Origin: Colletotrichum lupini
Taxonomy: Eukaryota > Ascomycota > Sordariomycetes > Glomerellales > Glomerellaceae
DNA length: 64,000 bases
NCBI RefSeq assembly: GCF_023278565.1
Contig: NC_064682.1
Location: 806,001 to 870,000 of the forward strand
Direction of reading: 5' to 3'
Shown here: piece by piece, positions 1 through 13,476 of the stretch
Numbering within the stretch: the first letter of the stretch is position 1
How the letters are laid out: the number at the start of each line of letters is the position of its first letter
Notes under the pieces: model-generated
Told to the model about the DNA's origin: nothing
The model's database searches: none
The model's input: only the letters and a program-made list of their open reading frames with translations
Position numbers and translations under genes: made by a program

Positions 1-3000
1 ATAGTATAATTAAGCTTTATACTACTTATTATTTTTAAATAAAAAGCTACTAAGTATTATAACTTATTATTTTTTCATTATTATAATAGCGCTTTAGTAT
101 ATACTAAATTAAAAGCGTCGGTTTTTAGTTACGTTAATAGCTCTAGTTTAAAGTAGTAAAGGATTAGTACTAATATTAATACTAATTTTATAATTTTAAA
201 AGCCGTTTTATAATTAGTACTAAAGTTAAAAAGAACTCCTTTACCCGTTAGTTTTATAAGGGGCCTAGCTAAGTAGCCGTAATCCTTTATAAATCTCTTA
301 TAAAAGTTATAAAACCCGAGGAAAGACTAAATACCTTTAAATAATATAAGTAGCTTCTAGTTTTTAATTATAAAGACTTTCTTTTTATTAAGCTATATAC
401 TTTTTATAAAAACTACGAAGCCTAAGTACTTTATAAAAATAATACTAAATTCGTACTTTTTAATATCTACTTATAAGCCTATTTTTTATAAATAGTTTAG
501 TACTTTAGTAACGTACTTTTAGTATTAGAGGGGGTTATTTAAGAAGATTAAGATATTATTTATATACGCTATATAGAAGTCGTTTAGGTACTTTATTAGT
601 ATTTTATTTATATATTATTAATACGTAGTAAGCTTATTATAGAGCCTAAAGGGTACTATTTTATATTTATATACCCCGTAGTAGGTTTTAAACGTTATTA
701 AGTCCTTAAAGGCTAGGTCGAAGTAAATATAATAAAAAGCTTATTTAATATTTAATTTAATAAATACTTTTATCCTACTTAGCTACGCGAGGGTTTTATT
801 AATAAGTAATAATAAGTAATAGTCTTTTTTTATAACCTTATTTAGCTTATAAAAATTAATATAGAAGCGTAAAATACTATTATACTTTTTTATAAATAGC
901 GTCGGTAATATAAAAAGAGTATTACTTAGCTTAATAAATCCTTTTTATAAATACTTTAATAAATAAGCTCTTATAGCCTCTAACTCTAGTACTAATTATT
1001 TATATAAAAGGTAATAAGTTAGCTTCTCTTTATTACTATTTAAGAGCTCGATTTTATAATTATATAGCTTATAAAGTATAAATATATTACTAATTACTTT
1101 ATTAAAAACGTTAGTCTAGGGCTATAAGTACTTTAATAAGTTAGTTATTATAAAGTCGCGAGTAACTTAGTTATTATTATATAAGAGGTCTACCTCCTCC
1201 TTTTTATTTTTTATAATACGGTCTAGCTTATAAAATAATATAAAGCTTATTTTAACGTCGTTCTACTTTAGGTTCTTTTTAAATATAAGAGCACTAATAA
1301 AAATAATATTTATTTATAATACTATTAAGTATAGTTTCTATTATTTAACCCTCTTTATAGGGGTAATAGTAATACTATTAAGGGTGCGTTTTATTTTTTT
1401 TATATCTTTAACCTTATTTAACTATTATATTTAATAAGCTATTATTTTTAATAAGCGTAATAATATTTTAATTAATATACCCTTTACTTACTATTACTAA
1501 AGCTTTTAATTATAATAGGTTATATTTATTTTAAATAGGTCTTATTAATAGTTAGCGTTAATTTAGTATTATATATTAATAACTTCTAGGGTATATAGGT
1601 CCTCAATATCCCTAATAATAATAAAAAGCGTCTTTTATAATAATAGGTCCTTAGGCTATATTAACTATTAGTAGCGAATATTAGGGTTTACCCTATAGTA
1701 TTCGAACTATTTTTACTTTAAGATTAAGTCGTAATAGCCCGTATTAAGCTAAAAAAGGGGTACTTTTAAAAGGACCTATTAATTAATATATAAGTTAATA
1801 GTTTATACTACGCTAGTATTATCTAATTACTCTTTATTAAACTTAATAATAGGGATTAAGTATAGTAATTTATAGGATAGGGCCGCGTAGAACCGCTATA
1901 ATAAAGGGGTTATATAATTATTTATAAATCTATACTTATTAGCTCCCGTATTAAGTAAGGCTCTTAAATAAATTTTATATTTATTAAATACTAATATAAG
2001 CTCTTTTTTAAGGGGCTAACCCTCTATAAGATCTTATAAGTTTACTAAAGTAATATTAATTTTCTATTTTTTTATATATATCCCTTAGTTAAGAGTTTAT
2101 CTTTACTAAGGGGTCTAGTTTTCTAAACCTAACTCTATTTTAATAGGGCCTATAATAGTATTGATAATAACTATAATAGTCTTTAGCTTTTTAAAATAGT
2201 CCTTAAAAATATATCTAATATTATTATAAACGAAATAAGCGCTATTATCCTTAAGTTTTTAATATAGGGCTTTAGGGATTATTTTATAAATAGAAATATA
2301 ATTTTAGTCTTATTTAGTACTTTTAATACCTCTATTATTTTTATTATTTCTATTATTTTTATTACTTTTATTTAAAACTTAATAAGTTTAACTAGAGACC
2401 TTAACCGCGCGGTCCTTTATAAAAAGGGGCTATATTACGTCAACTAATTAAGTAACATACTTAATATATTTTTAAAAAATAGCTATATTATTTAAGTATT
2501 TTAATATAGCCTAGTTATAAAAATATATAAATAGCTTATTATAAAAACGGTGCTTTCATTAAAACTTTAAAGACTTATTAATATACGTAAGCTTAGTCAA
2601 TATAGAGCGTTTTTAGTAAACGTTTTTAAACGTAATTATAAGTACGTTTAGCTTATAGTTAGTATTATTTATAATAGTTAAGCTAATATAAACTAACTTA
2701 AGCTTATAAAGTAGCTACTCGGCTATAATAATCTTATTTAAAGTTAATAATAAGTATATAAACTCCGTAGCGCTATTTTTAATCTTATTAATAATATATT
2801 CTAAATAGTACTTATTCGTATTATAGTTAGCGTTTTTTAAGCGCTTCATAATATACTAAAGCTAGTAGTCGAACTTAAGGCTAGTATTATTACTTATAAA
2901 AATAAGTACGTTAAGGATTTTTTAAGAGCTATAAGTAACGGGATAGGACGAGGCTAGAGTAGTCTCGTAACTACCCTATATTTCTAAGTATATTAGTTAT

Positions 3001-3100
3001 TATTTTAATATACTAAGGGTAACGGTATTCTAAATAGAGCTAGCCTAGGAGCCGTTCTCTAATTATTTTAGCTTTTTAATTATAGCTATATTATTAATAT
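1..3100 (-). mobile_element. Gypsy A, gag-to-RT part (chromovirus-type Ty3/gypsy), truncated by window start
   Basis: Read on the minus strand, this is the same family as the plus-strand element at 4037-9538. Position 1 corresponds to about 7240 of that copy, in the RNase H region, and 3100 to about 4037. It carries the gag-side Asn/Lys-coding repeat at about 2330-2380 in a short form of roughly five 9-bp units. The frame is full of RIP-type stops. Its own 5' part and LTR lie further right (9539-9588 and 13477-14373), because gypsy B and element C are inserted in it. It continues beyond the window on the left. Confidence 0.85.
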
Positions 3101-4036
3101 AGGCTTAAGTAAGGGCTTTTTTATAATACAGAGCTCTATAGTAATAATATATATAAAGTCGAGGTTCTTATAAGTTATTATATATAAGTACTTAGTACTA
3201 TTACTTAGCTAGTTAATAATAGACGCTAGGACTTATTCTAATTAATACTAAGTAATACGTATTTTTAGCTACTATTTAATTTATTTAAGTAGGGTCTTTT
3301 TATTATTTTTAAAATATAGCTCTTAAATAAGGTCGAGGTTAATATACTACTTAGTATTCTTTTTAAAAAAGATATTATTATAAATATAAATAAGTAAAGT
3401 AAGCTAATTAACTACGTTACTAAAATATGCCAAGTAATTAGCCTAAGTAATAGAGGGTAAGAAGCGCTCTATTAACTAGTTAAATAATATAATTTTTAAG
3501 TTAATAACCGGGAGCTTAGCGCCTTTATTAAGGCTTATAATACTTTATTAAGACTTATTAAAATAGTAATTTTACTAAAAGCCGTTAGTATAAAGGGAGA
3601 CCTGGCCTCTTTAGCTATATCCTCTAACTATTACGTTTGATAAAGGGGGTATATATTTAGGGGGTATTGATTACGCTACTTATATATAATTAATTTAGTT
3701 AGCTATTACTTAGCTTTTTTATACGCTTTCTTAGTAAAGGTAACTAGTAATTAATTAATTAAAATATTATCGTTCCGTTTCTAAAAAATAGTTAATTAAG
3801 TAACGTTAAGTAGTATTATAAAAGGGATCTCGAGGTAGGTTAAAACGCTATTATATTAACCTAATTAACTAAAAACTTAATATAAAGAGGGAAAAAATAG
3901 AATAATAAGTAGAAGCTAATAAGCTAGCCCTTTGGGCCTAGCGGTCTAGCTCGTTACGTAATTACTAAGAGCTTAGCCTCGTAGCCTAAGGCTAAGCTAT
4001 AGGGCCCATAGGGCCCTAGTGCCCACTGCCGTAATA
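3101..4036 (-). mobile_element. Inverted LTR plus leader/gag segment of gypsy B
   Basis: This roughly 940-bp segment contains, read on the minus strand, a 223-bp LTR (4036 down to 3814) followed by about 710 bp of leader and gag. The same sequence in the same orientation recurs at 9539-9588 plus 13477-14373. It lies between two arms of the same family that point away from each other. The arm at 4037-9538 lacks exactly this 5' segment. The simplest reading is that this is the 5' end of gypsy B, flipped by recombination between the flanking inverted arms. Confidence 0.7.
3814..4036 (-). repeat. Gypsy family LTR, inverted copy (223 bp)
   Basis: This matches the reverse complement of 9316-9538 over the full 223 bp and the copy at 14151-14373 directly. 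Unmutated termini would read TGTTAC...GTAACA; here the CA and TG ends are RIP-changed to TA. A GGGCCC-rich palindromic stretch at 4005-4018 is shared by all three copies. Confidence 0.8.
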
Positions 4037-4767
4037 TATTAATAATATAGCTATAGCTAAAAAGCTAAAATAATTAAAAAAAACGGCTCCTAAACTAGCT
4101 CTATTTAGGATACCGCTACCCTTAGTATACTAAAATAGTAATTAATATACTTAAAAATATAAAATAACTATAAAACTATTTTAACCTCGTCTTATCTTAT
4201 TACCTATAGCTTTTAAAAAATACTTAACGTACTTATTTTTATAAATAATAATACTAGTTTTAAGTTTCATTACTAGCTCTAGTATATTACGAAGCGCTTA
4301 AAGAACGCTAATTATAATATAAATAAATACCGCTTAGAATATATTATTAATAAAATTAAAAATAGCGCTACGGAGTTTATATACTTATTACTAATTTTAA
4401 ATAAGATTATTATAGCTAAGTAGCTATTTTATAAGCTTAAATCGGCTTATATTAACTTAATTACTATAAACGACGCTAACTATAAGCTAAACGTACTTAT
4501 AATTATACTTAAAAACGTTTATTAAAAGCGCTCTATATTTACTAAGCTCGTATATATTAATAAGCTTTTAAAGTTCTAATAAAAGCGCCGTTTTTATAAT
4601 AAGCTATTTATATATCTTCGTAACTAGGCTATATCGAAGTACCTAAATAATACGGCTATTTTTTAAAAATATACTAAGTACGTTATTTAGCTAGTTAATA
4701 TAATATAACCCCTTTTTATAAAAAGCGGCGCGGTTAAGGTTTTTAATTAAACTCGCTAACCTTTGAG

Positions 4768-4941
4768 TAAAAATAATAAAAATAATAAAAATAATAAAAA
4801 TAATAAAAATAATAAAAATAATAAAAATAATAAAAATAATAAAAATAATAAAAATAATAAAAATAATAAAAATAATAAAAATAATAAAAATAATAAAAAT
4901 AATAAAAATAATAAAAATAATAAAAATAATAAAAATAATAA
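4768..4941 (+). repeat. 9-bp minisatellite in gag (about 19 units)
   Basis: A near-perfect tandem array of the 9-mer AATAATAAA, which in frame encodes Asn-Asn-Lys repeats. In the related gypsy A copy (about 2330-2380, reverse strand) the same place has only about five imperfect units. Both open translations across it (60 aa on plus, 86 aa on minus) are artefacts of the repeat. Confidence 0.92.
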
Positions 4942-7900
4942 ATAGGACCAAGGTCGTACTTCTATTTATAAGACGATCCCTAAAGCCTTATATTAAAAAC
5001 TTAAAAATAGTAACGTTTATTTCGTTTATAATAATACCGGATATATTTTTAAAAACTATTTTAAGAAGCCGAAAACTACTATAGCTATTATTAACGCTAT
5101 TATAGGCCTTATTAAAATAAAATCGGGTTTAAAAAATTAAACCCTTTAATAAAAATAAACTCCTAGCTAGGGGATATATATAAAAAGAATAAAAGATTAA
5201 TAATTAATTTAATAAACTTATAAGATCTCGTAGGGGGTTAGCCCTTTAAAATAAAGCTTATATTAGTATTTAATAAATATAAGATTTGCTTAAGAGCCTT
5301 ATTTAATACGGGAGTTAATAAATACGGATTTATAAATAACTACGTAACCCTTTTATTATAATAATTTTACGTAGCCCTATTTTATAAATTATTATACCTA
5401 ATCCCTATTACTAAGTTTAATAAAAAGTAATTAAATAATATTAATATAATATAGACCGCTAACTTATATATTAATTAACAGGTCTTTTTAAAAATACCCC
5501 TTTTTTAGCTTAATACGGGCCGCTATAACCTAATTTTAGAATAGAAATAGTTTAAATACTACGGGGTAAACCCTAATATTCGCTATTAATAACTAATATA
5601 ACCTAAGGACCTATTATTATAAGAGATACCCTTTATTATTATTAGGGATATCGAGGACTTATATACCCTAAATATTATTAATATATAATACTAAATTAAT
5701 ACTAATTACTAATAGGACCTATTTAAAATAAATATAACCTATTATAACTAAAAGCTCTAGTAATAATAAGTAAAGGGCATATTAATTAAGATATTATTAT
5801 ACTTATTAAAAACAATAGCCCGTTAAATATAGTAGTTAAATAAAGCTAAGGATACGAGGAAAATAAAACGTACCCTTAATAATACTACTATTACCCCTAT
5901 AAAAAGGGTTAAATAATAAGAACTATACTTAGTAAAGTTATAAATAAATATTACTTTTATCAGCGCTCCTATATTTAAAATGAACCTAAAATAGAATAAC
6001 GTCGAAATAAGCTCTATATTACTTTATAAGCTAGACTATATTATAAAAAATAAAAAATAAAAAGCGGACCCCTTATATAATAACGATTAAGTTATTTATA
6101 ACTTTATGATAACTAACTTATTAAAATACTTACGGCTTTAAACTAACGTTTTTAATAAAGTAACTAGTAATATACTTATATTTTATAAGCTATATAATTA
6201 TAAAATCGAGCTCTTAAATAGTAATAAAAAGAAGCTAACTTATTACCCTTTATATAAATAGTTAGTACTAAAGCTAGAGGCTATAAGAGCCTATTTATTA
6301 AAATATTTATAAAAAGGATTTATTAAGCTAAGTAATACTCTTTTTATATTACTAACGCTATTTATAAAAAAGTATAATAATAATTTATACTTCTATATTA
6401 ACTTTTATAAGCTAAATAAAGTTATAAAAAAAGACTACTACTTATTATTACTTATTAATAAAACCCTCGCGTAGCTAAGTAGGATAAAAGTATTTATTAA
6501 ATTAAATATTAAATAAGCTTTTTATTATATTTACTTCGACCTAGCCTTTAAGGACTTAATAACGTTTAAAACCTACTACGGGGTATATAAATATAAAATA
6601 GTACCCTTTAGGCTCTATAATAAGCTTACTACGTATTAATAATATATAAATAAAATACTAATAAAGTACCTAAACGACTTCTATATAGCGTATATAAATA
6701 ATATCTTAATCTTCTTAAATAACCCCCTCTAATACTAAAAGTACGTTACTAAAGTACTAAACTATTTATAAAAAATAGGCTTATAAGTAGATATTAAAAA
6801 GTACGAATTTAGTATTATTTTTATAAAGTACTTAGGCTTCGTAGTTTTTATAAAAAGTATATAGCTTAATAAAAAGAAAGTCTTTATAATTAAAAACTAA
6901 AAGCTATTTATATTACTTAAGGGTATTTAGTCTTTTTTTAAGTTTTATAACTTTTATAAGAGATTTATAAGGGATTATAGCTATTTAGCTAGGCCTTTTA
7001 TAAAATTAATAAATAAGGGAGTTCTTTTTAATTTTAATATTAACTACGAGACGGCTTCTAAAGCCATAAAACTAATATTAACGTTAATATTAATCCTTTA
7101 TTACTTTAAGCTAAAGCTATTAATATAGTTAAAAACCGACGCTTTTAACTTAATATATATTAGAGCGCTATTATAATAATAAGAAGATAATAGGTTATAA
7201 TACTTAATAACTTTCTATTTAAAAACGATAAGTAGTATAGAACTTAACTACGCTATTTATAATAAAGAAATATTAATAATAATATTATACTTAGAAGAAT
7301 AGCGCGCGGAGCTTATGAGTTATAAATATAAGTTCGATATTATTATAAACTATTAATTATTACTATTTTTTATAACTAAGTACTTACTTAACTTATAATC
7401 AGCCCGCTAAGCTAGTACGCTAATAAACTTTAATTTTTAAATTTATTATTATTTAAAAAAGAAAAACGTACTAACTAATGCTTTATTATAAAAAATAGAG
7501 GATATTTATACTTAATAAGTACTAAAAGAGGTTAATAAGACCTAAGTCCTCTTATTACTAAGACTACTATTCTTTAATATTATAATAGAGCTATAAGTAC
7601 TATTAAGTACCGTAATTAGTTAATTATAGCTTATAATTAGCTCGCTCTTATTAAAAAACGAGCTCTAGTGGTACTTATTAATAAAAAGGATTTTAAAACT
7701 TAATAAAAACTTTATTATAGCGTCCCTTATACTAATACGAGTACTAATAACTAAAGGGTATAAGTACTAATATATTTAAAATAACGGATTATTAATAATA
7801 AATATGAAACTTATAGTACTTAAAAAAGAGAACTTTTGTATTATAATTATTTATAAGGTCTATAAATAAAAGCTCTTTACCTACTTAAGGCGTAATAAAG

Positions 7901-9315
7901 TTATAAAAATAATTAAATAATAATATTACTAGCCAGGCCTAACGGTAGATATTTATTAATATATATAAAACTACTATACTTATTAATAATTATAAAAGCC
8001 GCGCGATAAGCCCCTAGGGGAGCTAAGGCTATTTTTAATACCTAATTACCTATAATAATATATTTTTATTAACTTTATAACTATTCTTATTAATTAAATT
8101 TTTTTTAATAATATTTAAATAATAATAAACCGCTTAGGTAAGAGGGTAATATTTATTTTTTATTATAAAACTACTATAATAAAAAATATAGGCTAAATAT
8201 TTTATAAACGGGTACTACCTATCTTCGGCTTCTTAAAGACTATTATATCGGACCGAGGCCCCTAATTTATTTTTAATTTTTAAAGGGAGCTTTATAAGAT
8301 CTATAAAGTTAAGTTATAGTTATTAATAGCTAACTACCTTTAAATAAATAGCTAAATAAAAGTATTAAATTAGTATATTTTATAGTAATTAAGATTACTA
8401 GTTAACTAATATTAAAATAATTAGAGTAATATATTACTCGTAGTTAATTTTATTTATACTACTTAGCTTAGTGAGATTATAAAGTTATTATTATATAAAA
8501 TAGAATTCGGTCGTTAGCTACGGCTCTTTTTTAACTAATCTAAATAAACTTACTAATTTAGTTTTATAAAAGAGAAGCTAAACTATATTAATGCGTAGTA
8601 TATAACCTAGGGGATATGTAAGGCCTAGGAGACTATTAGGGGTAATATAAAAGTTATTTAAATACGATATAAGAGGTATATTAACTACTACTAGCGCCCG
8701 GACGACCTAAAGCTAAGAGACTAGGTTTTTATTAATACTTCGTATTAAAAGTTTATTAATATAAATAAATTATAATAGCTATAAGCTAGGCTATAGCCTA
8801 TTATTAGTATTAAATAGGGGGGTATATAGATTATAAAATTATTAATAAGTAGCTAAGTATACTCAATATTTTACTTAAGTAAGCTAAAAAAGGCTACTAA
8901 CGACTTATTACTTAAGTAGAACTAAGATTTATTATTATTAATTATTAATAATAATAGCGAACCGGAGTACGAGGTCTTAGAGGTTATTAAATTATACTTA
9001 TATAAGGGAAAACTATAGTACTAAGTAAATTAAAAGGGGTATAATACGGATCTCACTTAGTATAACGTAAAGAGCTTTAAGTATATATTAATAGCGCTCT
9101 AAGCGTTCTATTACTAATACTTAATTACTAAGGGCCTACTATAAAACCTAAATATATAAATAAAAGCTACTACGGTTAGTAATTTACTATTACTAAGGGA
9201 CGATAATAATATAATAATAATAATTACGGTTATAAATTTACTAAAATAAGGGGTAATTTAAAAGTTTATTTTTTAGTATTACGGATAGCGCCTTTTAGTA
9301 TAAAAGGGGGGGTAA

Positions 9316-9538
9316 TATTATAATAATAAGTACTAGGGCCCATAGGGCCCTATAGCTTAGCCTTAGGCTACGAGGCTAAGCTTTTAATAGTTATATAACG
9401 AGCTAGATTACTAAGCCTAAAGGGCTAGCTTACTAGCTTTTATTTACTATTCTATTTTTTCTTTCTTTATATTAAGTCTTTAGTTAATTAGGTTAATATA
9501 ATAGCGTTCCGACCTACCTCGAGATCCCTTTTGTAATA
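9316..9538 (+). repeat. 3' LTR of gypsy B (223 bp)
   Basis: It starts just after a polypurine tract (9302-9312) and is followed by AATAT, where gypsy A sequence resumes. It matches the reverse complement of 3814-4036 and of 14151-14373. LTR termini are RIP-modified (TG to TA, CA to TA). Confidence 0.82.
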
Positions 9539-9588
9539 AATATAGGCTTAAGTAAGGGCTTTGTTTATAATATAGAGCTTTATAATAA

Positions 9589-9778
9589 TGTAAGAGATTA
9601 GGCTATGAGTACTTAACTAGCGAGGCTATAATATAGGTATAGGTATATTATAAGACTAAAGCTTGCAGAGTCCTTCGTAAGGGCTCTGCTTCTTAGAAAG
9701 TTCTTTTATAATAAGATCCGTATACCGGTCGCTAAGTTATCAGCGTCCTACTACTAGCTATATCCCGAATCTATTATA
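9589..9778 (+). repeat. Left LTR of element C (190 bp)
   Basis: Near-identical to 13287-13476. Differences are C/T and G/A changes as expected from RIP. It opens TGTAAGAG and is preceded by AATAA. Confidence 0.85.
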
Positions 9779-12700
9779 ATTACTCCCCCCTTACGTAACT
9801 TTAGTCCCTAAAGTTATTACGTAATATCTTCTTTTAACGCTAATAATAAAGCTATTAACGTCGTTATTCGTAATAGATTCCGTAAGGCGTTAACAATGTC
9901 CTTTCTTACCTAGGAATAAGGTATTGCTCCTATCTCCTTATTTAACGGATGCCTTATTATTATTATTTAGCAATAGCGCGCCGACTAGTTACTAAGTTAG
10001 TAATATATATTCATAGTAAAGTATTCCGACCGTCGTAATATATAAGAGCCCGCCTAACCTCGCGGTTATTGTTATTACTAAGCTATCGATTATAATAAAA
10101 GATTTTTCGTCCGTTACTAGTCGCGTGTTTACTTTTTCTTCCCTCTTTTTATTCGGCGACCGTTTTACGAATTCTTTCTTATATAACTATACTTTTTTTC
10201 TTACGATATTTTAATTCTATATCGTTTCCTAATTACGACTCTCTCGCTATACTATCGCTAAGTATCTACCGAAATGTTTACTATTTCGCGTATTTAGGAT
10301 ATACTTAATATAGAGTATAATCTTAAGAAGGGCTTCCGCGGTCTCCGCGGCAGTACTCCCTATATACGCTACTTAGCTAGTCTATATCGTAATATCGACG
10401 AGCTTATTTATATTACTAGCGCTTACGTTACTAAGTATATTATTTATTAGATTAATAAGAAGAAGTGTTTTACTATAAGTCGTCGAGTCCTCGCTAATCC
10501 GTTACTAAAATATTAGCTAACGATATTTCTTAGGTTCCCGAGGAGCTATATAGCGCCGCTTAGTTTACTTAGAATACCCTTATAGAGTTTTATAATACCG
10601 AGGAGCAGGGTAGCCTTAACTCCTATAAGCGCGGCTACGTTCTCTATGCCTTTAGCTATATTACTAGCGCATAAGAAAAGGTAGCTACCTATATTACTAA
10701 CCCGTTAGTAAGTAATAAAGTAAAAAAGGTCTACTTTAAATAAGCTACTTTTTAAGAGCTCGCTACTAACCGCGAGTATCTAAACTTATTAATCTCGATT
10801 ATAATAAGTCGTTAGCGATCGTTTAGCGAATTTTCTTCTTATTAACTTAGATTTCTCTTCTTAGGTTAGTATCCTTAATACTAATAATAAGACTAAGATT
10901 ATCTCCTGCCTCAGTTGCCTTTAACTAGCTTACTTTTATAACAATAGCCGTGCGACCGCTCTATAAAATAACCTCGACGCTCTAGCTTAGTACTATAAAG
11001 AGACTCCTAAGGGCGTTATTATTATGCGTATCTAGGAGTTTCTTACTTTTCTTATTTTTTATAAACGCGTCGCTAAGTTCTTAGCGAATAAGGTGCCTAC
11101 TTATACTATTATTATATATAGCGCTGCCCCTATTTCCCATAGTCCCGAGACTTAGACTTTTACTAAGAAGCGTACTCTTATTACTAACTATATTCTTAAT
11201 AATAATAACGAGCGGGACGACTTCGGGTTTAAGTTTAATAAGTCCTAGCGCGAGGATACCGAATCTAAGGAGCTCGGTAGCGACTTAAAAAATTCTCTTT
11301 CTTAGCGTCGTAATAAGCACCGCCGCCTTAACGTTAATAACTCGCCGACCCCTACCCATAACGCTCTCTTTAGTATAAACGAGGGTGCCCTAGCCCTTAG
11401 TCGTATTACTCTAGATCTTAATAAGGCTAGTATTGCGCTCCTCCCGCTCTAGGTAAAGGCTCTATAACGGCTCGATAAGGCTATTACTCGTATTAAAGTT
11501 AAAGCTGCGGGTCGTAATAAGTAGTTCGACGTTACTAGGTTCTTTACGAATATTAATATTACTAAGGTCCCTTAGCTCGACTAGGACTACGAGAGCGTCG
11601 CCTCGGATAACGTCCCCCGTCCCCGACTTATTGCCGACGATAATAGCGTTACGGCCCCTACTTTGCCTCTTGCTCCGCTTCTTATTATAGCTCCTGTTAT
11701 GCTTCTTATTATAGCTCCCGTTGTGCTTCCTATTATGGCCTCTAACGGCGACACTTCGTAGAACTATTACCCTGCCCTTCGTAATTATTTTTATCGGTAC
11801 CCTCTTAATACTTAGCGTAAGCGTATCGGGTATATTACCTACGCTTACTTATTTTTTAACGAGTCGACCTTTATAACTCTCGGCTCGGTAGTAACCCGTT
11901 AGACGGTTATTAACGTTAGCTTCGATCGGGGGTACGTTAGCTTATCGTCGCCCCTACTTCCCGACTTATTTTTCTAATACTTACTAAATATATAGCCTAT
12001 CTTATTATACGTAAAGTACTTAATATTACTATTGTGACGCTTCTATAATAGCTCGGCGCGAGTACTCTTATTATATAGCTTTTATAATATTACTCTTAGC
12101 GAGTCCCTAAAGCCTAGCCCCTTAGAGCTCTCCTTATTCTTTTTTTTATAAAAGGGGGACATTCGACGTAGTTACTTTAATAATAGATATAGCCTCTTCT
12201 TATTATCCTTTTACGACTAGTCGCTACCCTTTTACTAATTTAATAACTATAGTTTATTAGCCTTATAGGCTATATCGCGTGCTCTCTTAATTAAGACCCT
12301 ATAACGAATTAGATCGTCCTATAGCTAAGATAGTAGTCTAAAGAAGAACTAATATACCTCTATTTTTAAATTCTCTATATTTTCTATACTTAGGTTATAA
12401 TAGATCGCTAACTACTCGGCGAGGAACTAGGTAGGGGTCTAGCCCTTTTTTAGCCTCTTCGTCTTTAGCTTTTTATGGTATTCCCGTTCTTAAGTCTCGG
12501 GGTCCACGTGCTATTAGTAAATAAACGCTAAAAAGTCGCCCTAAGAGAGGGGATCCTAGAGGCTCTTTTTATAATTACGCTATTACGTTTATAACAATAG
12601 GGATATCTTAAATAGGGCCTATTCGATATACTATTTTATAGTGCTTTTTGCGCGAAGCTTATTACCTACCTCTATAGTAATAATCTAGTCTATTACCTAG

Positions 12701-13286
12701 GTACTCGTAGACTCTTCTCCGATCGGTTTGTAGTTATAAAAAGGAGGTTTTTCGTATTCTTGTTAACCTAGACGCGTCGCCGGCCGCTCGGTAAGCTATT
12801 AAACGAGCTCCTCGTATCGATACCGTTCTTAGTTTCGATCTTTGACTATTATTTCTATCGTCTTATAGAAGTAGGTTATTATTAGGCCTATAGGGTCTAT
12901 TAAACTAGCTATCTTAGTACTACCCGCGCCTTTATACGCGCCTTAACCTCGTGCGTTTAGTAATCGGTCGCTAATAAACGCCCCGTTTATAACGGATAGG
13001 GTCTTCAGGGTATTAACAAGGTAACTAGCCCGTAAGGGTAATCTACCCCGATTATCTTCTTTATCTAGCTCTTCCGTAGACGCTAGTATTCGGGTAGGAC
13101 TCGCCCTATAATAGGCTCGTTCTCCCGGACGGAATAGGGTCGAGTAGTTAACTCCGGATAGCTATAGCTCGTCGGCGCTAACGGCTCTTTACTAACGGCT
13201 AAGCATCGTTTCGTTAACGTTCCGTTCGTTTCCGTAATCTATTATTACCTATATTAGTTACTCCGTAGAGGTAAAAGCTTTAGAAT

Positions 13287-13476
13287 TATAAGAGATTAGG
13301 CTATGAGTACTTAACTAGCGAGGCTATAATATAAGTATAGGTATATTATAAGACTAAAGCTTATAAAGTCCTTCGTAAGGGCTCTACTTCTTAAAAAGTT
13401 CTTTTATAATAAGATCCGTATACCGGTTGCTAAGTTATCGGCGTCCTATTGCCGGCCGCATCCCGAATCTATTATA
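13287..13476 (+). repeat. Right LTR of element C (190 bp)
   Basis: Direct repeat of 9589-9778, followed by the target-site copy AATAA. The terminal TG has become TA. Confidence 0.85.

Larger units (their letters stand above)
4037..9538 (+). mobile_element. Gypsy B: RIP-degraded chromodomain Ty3/gypsy retrotransposon
   Basis: Plus-strand element with gag, pol and a 3' LTR. Visible in order: gag with an Asn/Lys-rich 9-bp repeat (4768-4941); a protease-like LF-(N)TG segment near 5310; gypsy reverse transcriptase (6280-6780) with recognisable KDYYLL, AFYYIYFDLA and YKYKIVPF stretches that are RIP variants of the family motifs; RNase H (7080-7290); integrase zinc-binding to core with YYWPGLTVDI (about 7930) and SDRGP (about 8250); and a chromodomain-like EYEVLEVIK...KGYNTDLT segment at 8960-9080. 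A purine tract of four A and seven G (9302-9312) precedes the LTR. All frames carry many TAG and TAA stops, so no product is expected. The 5' LTR and leader are missing at this end and found inverted just upstream. Confidence 0.88.
9589..13476 (+). mobile_element. Element C: LTR retroelement, apparently non-autonomous
   Basis: Two 190-bp direct repeats (9589-9778 and 13287-13476) start with TG (TA in the right copy) and end TA. They are flanked by a perfect 5-bp target duplication AATAA (9584-9588 and 13477-13481). The 3.5-kb interior is less AT-rich than its surroundings and holds long stretches open except for TAG codons, for example about 11200-11900. That stretch has a 21-bp unit repeated three times at about 11677-11741. 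I recognise no reverse transcriptase, integrase or RNase H motif, so it may be a gag-only or non-autonomous derivative; strand is arbitrary. It sits inside the displaced 5' part of gypsy A. Confidence 0.75.

Noticed and set aside
4691..4951. Open frames of 60 and 86 codons over the 9-bp repeat
   Set aside because: They arise only because the repeat contains no stop; they lie within decayed gag.
3814..9538. Interpretation of L-X-L' inverted repeats as one foldback DNA transposon
   Set aside because: The 223-bp units follow a polypurine tract and flank gag/pol of a gypsy element, so they are LTRs in a rearranged nest.
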